DNA of 12,028 nt from an uncultured delta proteobacterium (GTDB taxonomy: Bacteria; RBG-13-61-14; DRUE01): NCBI GenBank assembly GCA_903930515.1, contig CAIYYW010000223.1, positions 1 to 12,028 on the forward strand, written 5' to 3'. The stretch's first letter is position 1. Each line of letters begins with the position of its first letter. This document shows, one piece after another, positions 5,741 to 12,028 of this stretch. A model generated the notes under the pieces. It had not been told where the DNA came from. It saw only the letters and a list, made by a program, of their open reading frames with translations, and searched no databases. The position numbers were made by a program, and so were the translations under genes.

Positions 5741-6199
5741 ATGAGAAATAAATTGATCCTGTGGCTCGCCAGCGGACTGGGGTTGGGATACGCGCCCCTG
5801 GTCCCGGGGACTTTCGGGACGCTGCTGGGCGTCCTGGTCTATTTTTATCTCGGACGACTGGAATGGTGGGCGGTCCTTCCGATCATTATTATTATTATCC
5901 TGGTCGCGGTCTGGTCTTCCCATCAGGCCGAATTGATCCTGTTCACGCGCGACCCGCAGATGGTGACCATTGACGAGGTGGCCGGGTATTTGGTCACGAT
6001 GTTTACTTTCACCACCGGATGGAAATGGCTGCTGGCCGGGTTTATTTTGTTCCGGATCTTTGACATCATCAAGCCCTGGCCGGCCAGTCATTTTGACCAG
6101 GTGTCCAAGAGTGGCTTTGCCGTGGTAATGGACGACATCTTTGCCGGGATTTACGCCAACCTCTGTCTGCAGATCCTCCGGTTGGTCCTCCAGAGATGA
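5741..6199 (+). CDS. pgpA: Phosphatidylglycerophosphatase A
   Basis: A 152-residue inner-membrane enzyme that dephosphorylates phosphatidylglycerol phosphate to phosphatidylglycerol, the last step of that lipid pathway. PgpA-family signatures are present in order: an N-terminal G.G.AP..PGTFG block (about 10-25), hydrophobic segments including six consecutive Ile codons near 5884-5901, the acidic IDEVAGY site (Asp78, Glu79), FRIFDIIKPWP (Phe107-Asp108, Lys111), and DDIFAG (Asp131, Asp132). The acidic residues are those expected to hold the metal ion. Length is normal for the family. ATG 5741 is chosen because AGGA at 5732-5735 is 5 bases before it; ATG 5735 in the same frame would add two residues but has no properly spaced ribosome-binding site. 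The stop overlaps the start of cinA by 4 bases (ATGA), indicating translational coupling. Confidence 0.93.
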   Translation: MRNKLILWLASGLGLGYAPLVPGTFGTLLGVLVYFYLGRLEWWAVLPIIIIIILVAVWSSHQAELILFTRDPQMVTIDEVAGYLVTMFTFTTGWKWLLAGFILFRIFDIIKPWPASHFDQVSKSGFAVVMDDIFAGIYANLCLQILRLVLQR

Positions 6200-7470
6200 A
6201 GATTTCCTTCCTGGCCGTCGGGGACGAACTGCTTTCGGGGGAAACCGCCGAGGCCAACGGCAAATTTTTCGCTCAGGAAATTTCCGGCCTGGGTTTGCAA
6301 ATGACCTGCCTGCTGATGGCCGGGGATGACGAGGCGGAAATGGTCCGGGCGTTTGAGTTTCTCGGAAAAAATTCGGACGCGATCATCGTCACCGGGGGAT
6401 TGGGTCCGACCCCCGACGACCTTACCAGCGAGGTTTTCGCGAAATTCATGGGAGCGGACCTGGAATTTGATCCGGAGATTTTGGCCGGGATTGAGGCGCG
6501 GTTTAAAATCCGCGGGATGCAGATGCCGCTGTCCAATAAAAAGCAGGCGCTGATCCCCAAGAACGCCAGGATCATCGGGAACCAGTTCGGGACCGCGCCT
6601 GGATACGAGGTTGAGTTGAAGGGGAGACATTGGTTTTTCTTCCCGGGGGTTCCCTCGGAGTTCAAACAAATGGCAATGGACTCCCTGCTCCCCAGGCTTT
6701 TGGAGCTGGAAGGATCCCGGAAATCGGTCAAGGTCAAGACCTTGCGGGTGTATGGCATACCGGAAAGCGGGATCGCGGACCGGCTGATAAAAATGAAATT
6801 TGATCCGGAATTGAAAATCGCCTACCTCCCGGAATTCCCGGACATCCATCTTAGGCTGAGCGCGGCGCTCGCGGACGCGGCCAAAGCGGAAAAAGTTGTT
6901 GAGAGCGCAGCCGAGGCTATCCAGGCCGAGCTTGGGGAATACCTGATCTCCGAGGATGATGATCCGCTGGAAGCGACGGTCGGGAAATTGCTCAAGGCCC
7001 GGGGACTGACGCTCGCGACCGCGGAGAGTTGCACCGGCGGGCTGGTGGCGAAAAGGATTACGGACATTTCCGGCAGCTCGGATTATTTTTTGGGCGGGTT
7101 CATCACTTATTCCAATCAACTCAAGGTTCGGGAACTGGGAGTAAGTGAATCCTTGCTCAAGGAAAAAGGGGCGGTTTGCGCGGAGGTGGCAAGGGAAATG
7201 GCGATCGGCGCAAGGGAAAGGACCGGGGCGGACCTTGCGATAGCCATCACCGGAATTGCCGGACCAGCCGGCGGGACCAAAGAGAAACCGGTCGGGACCG
7301 TGTATATGGCGCTGGCTGATGACCGGGGGATCTGGAGCCGGGATTTTATCTTCCTGCCCATCAGCCGGGATCTGGTGAGGACGCTCACGGCCGAGACCGC
7401 GTTGGAAATCATCCGGAGGCGGCTCCTGAATTTAAGGATGCCGGGAGAGAAGAAGGATGGAGGCAAATAG
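6196..7470 (+). CDS. cinA: CinA-family protein: nucleotide pyrophosphatase/NMN amidohydrolase
   Basis: A full-length 424-residue two-domain CinA. The N-terminal MoaB/Mog-like domain (COG1058) has GDELL (9-13) and VTGGLGPTPDD (65-75), a region linked in the family to ADP-ribose pyrophosphatase activity. The C-terminal PncC domain (about 260-415) has TAESCTGG (275-282), GG.ITYSN..K and TGIAGP.GG (352-360), and converts nicotinamide mononucleotide to nicotinate mononucleotide for NAD recycling. Both domains keep their signature blocks, so both activities are plausible. In streptococci cinA is co-transcribed with recA during competence; here it is two genes upstream of recA. The start overlaps the pgpA stop by 4 bases and the last 14 bases overlap thpR, so expression should be coupled. 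One minor difference is GAVCAEVA where GAVSEEVA is usual. Confidence 0.94.
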   Translation: MKISFLAVGDELLSGETAEANGKFFAQEISGLGLQMTCLLMAGDDEAEMVRAFEFLGKNSDAIIVTGGLGPTPDDLTSEVFAKFMGADLEFDPEILAGIEARFKIRGMQMPLSNKKQALIPKNARIIGNQFGTAPGYEVELKGRHWFFFPGVPSEFKQMAMDSLLPRLLELEGSRKSVKVKTLRVYGIPESGIADRLIKMKFDPELKIAYLPEFPDIHLRLSAALADAAKAEKVVESAAEAIQAELGEYLISEDDDPLEATVGKLLKARGLTLATAESCTGGLVAKRITDISGSSDYFLGGFITYSNQLKVRELGVSESLLKEKGAVCAEVAREMAIGARERTGADLAIAITGIAGPAGGTKEKPVGTVYMALADDRGIWSRDFIFLPISRDLVRTLTAETALEIIRRRLLNLRMPGEKKDGGK

Positions 7471-8083
7471 TTCCAAGGCAGGGGCGGATGGCGATACGCC
7501 CGAAAAGGTTCGGGCCTTTATCGCGGTGGAGATCCCGGAGGGGGTCAAGGCGGAGCTGGGAAGGTTTGAAGCGCGGCTGAAAATGGCCGGCGCGGATGTG
7601 AAATGGGTTCGGCCGGAATCAATGCACATTACACTCCGGTTTATGGGATACCTGAGCAAGGAACAGGTCCGGCTGGCAGAAGAAGCGGTGGTGATCTCGG
7701 CGGAAAAATTTACGCCCTTTCAAATTGAGGTTCAGGGGTTGGGGACCTTTCCGGAAAATAAACGGCCCCGGGTGATCTGGGCCGGTCTGAGCCGGGGCGC
7801 GAAAGAGCTATCGGAGGTTTTTCAGAGCCTGGAACAGGAGTTGATCTTGAGGGATTTGGGGGAGGCGGACCGTCCGTTTGCCGGGCATCTGACTTTGGGC
7901 CGGGTCAAAACTGGCAAAAATCTTGATAATCTATTAGAATATCTGAATAAAGAGGGAAGCAGGAATTTTGGGGGTTTTGAAGTAAAAAATATCTGCCTGT
8001 ATCAAAGCCGGCTTCATCCAACCGGAGCGGTTTATACCGTGTTGAAAGAAGGGGCGTTGACAGGCGGCCCGGGAGGGGTTTAA
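7457..8083 (+). CDS. thpR: RNA 2',3'-cyclic phosphodiesterase (2H phosphoesterase, formerly 2'-5' RNA ligase)
   Basis: A 208-residue member of the 2H superfamily, which opens 2',3'-cyclic phosphate ends on RNA (and in vitro joins tRNA halves). The two catalytic motifs are intact: HITL at 57-60 and HLTL at 144-147. The family core starts at about residue 18 with [13 protein letters not shown], so there is a 17-residue hydrophilic N-terminal extension; no in-frame alternative start exists nearer the core. The C-terminal GAVYTVL motif is typical. The gene overlaps the cinA end by 14 bases and its TAA shares one base with the recA ATG. Its 3' third (from about 7912) is more AT-rich than its neighbours and might contain an internal promoter. 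The physiological RNA substrate is not known. Confidence 0.92.
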   Translation: MEANSSKAGADGDTPEKVRAFIAVEIPEGVKAELGRFEARLKMAGADVKWVRPESMHITLRFMGYLSKEQVRLAEEAVVISAEKFTPFQIEVQGLGTFPENKRPRVIWAGLSRGAKELSEVFQSLEQELILRDLGEADRPFAGHLTLGRVKTGKNLDNLLEYLNKEGSRNFGGFEVKNICLYQSRLHPTGAVYTVLKEGALTGGPGGV

Positions 8084-9153
8084 TGGCCAAGGAAAAAAAA
8101 GGAATCGGAGAGGAAAAGGACCAGGACAAGAAAAAGGATGACCGGGAGAAATCCATAAAAACCACGATTGATATTATTGAAAAGCAATTCGGCAAGGGGT
8201 CCATTATGCGGCTGGGGGCCGATGCCAAAATCCCGGAGGTGGAAGTGGTGCCGACCGGGTCGCTCGGGCTGGATTTGGCCTTGGGCGTGAACGGGATACC
8301 CCGGGGGCGGGTGCTGGAAGTCTTCGGGCCGGAGTCAAGCGGAAAGACCACCATGGCCTTGCACCTGATTGCCGAGGCGCAGAAGCTGGAAGGGATTTGC
8401 GCCTTCATAGACGCGGAGCACGCCTTGGATGTGAATTACGCGAAGAAGCTGGGGGTGAATATTGAAGACCTCCTGATCAGCCAGCCGGATTACGGGGAGC
8501 AGGCCCTGGAGATCACGGATACCCTGCTCAAGGCCGGATCCGTGAGCGTGATCGCGATTGATTCGGTCGCGGCGCTCACCCCCAAGGCCGAGTTGGAGGG
8601 AGAGATGGGGGACGCACATATGGCGCTCCAGGCCAGGCTGATGAGCCAGGCGCTCCGGAAGCTGACCGCCAGCATCTCCCGGTCCGGGACCATTGTTGTG
8701 TTCATCAACCAGATCCGGTCCAAGATCGGGGTGATGTTCGGGAACCCGGAAACCACCACCGGCGGAAACGCCCTGAAATTTTATTCCAGCATCCGGCTGG
8801 ATATCAGAAGGATCGGCCAGCTCAAGCAGGGCGTCCAGGTGATCGGTTCCAGGGTGCGGGTCAAGGTGGTCAAGAACAAGTTGGCCCCGCCCTTCCGCCA
8901 GGCCGAATTTGACATAATGTATGGGGAAGGGATCAGCCGGGAGGGGGAAGCCCTGGACCTGGGGCAGGCCTTGGGCGTAGTGGAAAAAATCGGGGCTTGG
9001 TATGCGTATAAAGGAGAGCGGTTGGGACAGGGCCGGGAGAATTCCAAGTCCTTTTTGAAAGCGCACGGGGAGGCGCGTGAGGAAATTGAGGTCCAGGTCA
9101 AGGAGCGCTACCGGGCTGAACTGATCGGGCCGATAGAACAAGAGGAATTTTAA
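8083..9153 (+). CDS. recA: Recombinase RecA
   Basis: A 356-residue RecA, the cytoplasmic ATPase that forms filaments on single-stranded DNA, drives strand exchange, and triggers LexA self-cleavage where LexA exists. The family blocks are complete: [14 protein letters not shown] (32-45), Walker [10 protein letters not shown] (82-90), the FIDAEHALD region, [10 protein letters not shown], and the DNA-binding L2 loop around [15 protein letters not shown] (220-234). Relative to E. coli RecA the N-terminus is about 14 residues longer and highly charged (Lys/Glu/Asp). The start is supported by GGGAGGGG at 8071-8078. It overlaps thpR by one base (TAATG). I see no convincing LexA box upstream, so the gene is probably transcribed mainly as part of the pgpA-cinA-thpR run. 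Confidence 0.98.
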   Translation: MAKEKKGIGEEKDQDKKKDDREKSIKTTIDIIEKQFGKGSIMRLGADAKIPEVEVVPTGSLGLDLALGVNGIPRGRVLEVFGPESSGKTTMALHLIAEAQKLEGICAFIDAEHALDVNYAKKLGVNIEDLLISQPDYGEQALEITDTLLKAGSVSVIAIDSVAALTPKAELEGEMGDAHMALQARLMSQALRKLTASISRSGTIVVFINQIRSKIGVMFGNPETTTGGNALKFYSSIRLDIRRIGQLKQGVQVIGSRVRVKVVKNKLAPPFRQAEFDIMYGEGISREGEALDLGQALGVVEKIGAWYAYKGERLGQGRENSKSFLKAHGEAREEIEVQVKERYRAELIGPIEQEEF

Positions 9154-9154
9154 T

Positions 9155-9162
9155 AAAGGAGG
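9155..9162 (+). promoter_or_regulatory. Ribosome-binding site of pilT
   Basis: AAAGGAGG is almost fully complementary to the 16S 3' end and lies 6 bases before the ATG at 9169. It is the strongest ribosome-binding site in the window, in a gap of only 15 bases after recA, implying that pilT is translated well from the recA transcript. Confidence 0.8.
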
Positions 9163-9168
9163 AACTCA

Positions 9169-10422
9169 ATGACCACGCAGATGCCATCAGGGGGAGGCAC
9201 GCCCCCGAAAAATCCGGGAGTTCCCGTCGTCAAAGCCCCGGGCGTGGACCTGAATGAAGTCCTGTCCGTGGCGATGAAAGCGGGTGCGAGCGACATCCAC
9301 ATCAAGGCCGGACTTCCGCCCATCTTCCGGATTGACGGCCAGCTATATCCGTTCAAGGAAGCTCCGCGTCTGACCCCGGATGTGGTGAATAAGATGGCCT
9401 TTGGGATTATGACCAAGAGTCAGCAGGACAAGTACAAGGACTCCGGAGAAGTGGACCTGGCTTATGGAGTGCCGGGATTGGGCCGGTTCCGGGTCAATAT
9501 CTTCCAGCAAAGAGGCACCATCGGGATCGTGCTCCGGGTGATCCCGTTCGCGGTCAAGAGCATAGAAGAGCTGTATCTGCCTCCGATCGTGGCCAAGCTG
9601 GCGAATGAGCAGCGGGGATTGATCCTGGTCACCGGCACCACCGGGAGCGGAAAGAGCACCACCCTGGCCGCGATGATTGACCTGATCAACGCCACCCGGA
9701 CCTGCCATATCGTGACCATTGAAGACCCGATTGAATTCTTGCACCGCGATAAAAGGAGCATCGTGAACCAGCGCGAAGTCGGCTTTGACACCAAGGCCTT
9801 TTCGGTCGCGCTTAGGAGCGCTCTCCGGGAAGACCCGGATGTGATCCTGGTGGGAGAAATGAGAGATTTTGAAACCATTGAGACCGCATTACTCGCGGCC
9901 GAGACCGGGCATCTGGTGCTCTCCACCCTCCACACCCTGGACGCCACCGAAACCATCAACCGGATCGTGGCGGTGTTCCCGCCCTATCAGCAAAAGCAGG
10001 TCCGGCTCCAACTCGCCGCGATTCTCAAAGGCGTTATCAGCCAAAGGCTGATGGCCCGGGCGGACGGAAAGGGCAGGGTGCCGGCGGTGGAAGCAATGGT
10101 CAGTTCGGCCCGGATCCGGGAGTGCATTGAAGACAAGGATCGGGCCAAGGAAATCCGGGACGCCATTTCCACCGGATTTACCGCTTACGGAATGCAGACC
10201 TTTGACCAGTCGCTCCTGCAATTATACCGCAAGCAATTGATCAGCCTGGACGAGGCGCTCAGGCAATGTTCCAACCCGGATGACTTCAAGCTCAAGATCT
10301 CCGGAATCTCCAACACCAAGGATACCGAGCAGTGGGATCACTTTGATCAGCAGGAAGGGAAAGAAGAAAACAAAGCCGAGGATAAACCCAAAAAGGATGA
10401 CTTCCAGATCGAGCGCTTCTGA
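9169..10422 (+). CDS. pilT: Type IV pilus retraction ATPase PilT
   Basis: A 417-residue secretion-ATPase-superfamily protein that powers pilus retraction from the inner face of the membrane, used in twitching, surface attachment and DNA uptake. It has the ASDIHIKAGLPP.FR.DG N-terminal block, Walker A GTTGSGKST (156-164), the Asp box TIEDPIEF (183-190), Walker B DPDVILVGEMRD (222-233), and the His box TGHLVLSTLHT (246-256). The C-terminal core ends with YGMQTFDQSL, a PilT/PilU signature, which separates it from PilB. The chain is longer than the usual 340-370: about 25 Pro/Gly-rich residues precede the core and about 45 charged residues follow it. The position just behind recA and before alaS is, from memory, also found in Geobacter-type genomes. 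No other pilus gene is in the window. Confidence 0.94.
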   Translation: MTTQMPSGGGTPPKNPGVPVVKAPGVDLNEVLSVAMKAGASDIHIKAGLPPIFRIDGQLYPFKEAPRLTPDVVNKMAFGIMTKSQQDKYKDSGEVDLAYGVPGLGRFRVNIFQQRGTIGIVLRVIPFAVKSIEELYLPPIVAKLANEQRGLILVTGTTGSGKSTTLAAMIDLINATRTCHIVTIEDPIEFLHRDKRSIVNQREVGFDTKAFSVALRSALREDPDVILVGEMRDFETIETALLAAETGHLVLSTLHTLDATETINRIVAVFPPYQQKQVRLQLAAILKGVISQRLMARADGKGRVPAVEAMVSSARIRECIEDKDRAKEIRDAISTGFTAYGMQTFDQSLLQLYRKQLISLDEALRQCSNPDDFKLKISGISNTKDTEQWDHFDQQEGKEENKAEDKPKKDDFQIERF

Positions 10423-10472
10423 GCCTCCAAGCTGATGCGCCTGAATCACCGGGCCGGCCGGGAATGTAAAAA

Positions 10473-12028
<1,556 letters not shown>

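Noticed and set aside
6151-7119. Minus-strand open frame opposite cinA (322 codons)
   Set aside because: cinA has complete catalytic blocks in its own frame; the opposing translation shows no domain.
8028-8039. Near-palindrome CGGT-N4-ACCG 44 bases before recA, considered as a LexA box
   Set aside because: It encodes part of the conserved ThpR GAVYTV motif and does not fit the LexA boxes I know.

Overview
The window reads as ordinary chromosomal DNA of a free-living, Gram-negative-type bacterium with moderately high GC. Several genes have the look of Deltaproteobacteria or a nearby candidate phylum: an MJ0042 zinc-ribbon/DUF3426 membrane protein, a HEAT/LRV-like repeat protein, a two-GAF sigma-54 activator, a PilT ATPase beside recA and alaS, and an AlaRS with a four-cysteine insert. 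This placement is inference from gene content. No transposase, integrase, tRNA, rRNA or CRISPR array is visible.

Left part (1-3400): three plus-strand genes of poorly known function. These are a single-pass membrane protein with a proline-rich tail (87-695), the zinc-ribbon/DUF3426 membrane protein (930-2327), and a soluble repeat protein (2384-3172). A short tatA gene (3179-3364) converges on the third gene from the minus strand. The 234-base gap at 696-929 holds two overlapping inverted repeats that cannot both fold at once, followed by a promoter-like sequence. No gap between genes exceeds 300 bases.

Middle (3365-5640): a 221-base intergenic region diverges into tatA and a sigma-54-dependent transcriptional activator with two GAF sensor domains.

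Right part (5700-12028): a tightly packed plus-strand run, probably one operon: pgpA, cinA, thpR, recA, pilT and the first 518 codons of alaS. The first four genes overlap by 4, 14 and 1 bases. It combines lipid-head-group synthesis, NAD by-product recycling, RNA 2',3'-cyclic phosphodiesterase activity, recombination, pilus retraction and alanine tRNA charging. The cinA-recA-alaS backbone is an old bacterial arrangement; pilT sits where recX lies in Enterobacteria.

I did not find a clearly new system. The items most worth a second look are the overlapping inverted repeats at 788-865, the unidentified membrane protein at 87-695, the apparent near-leaderless start of the sigma-54 activator, and the cinA-thpR-recA-pilT linkage.
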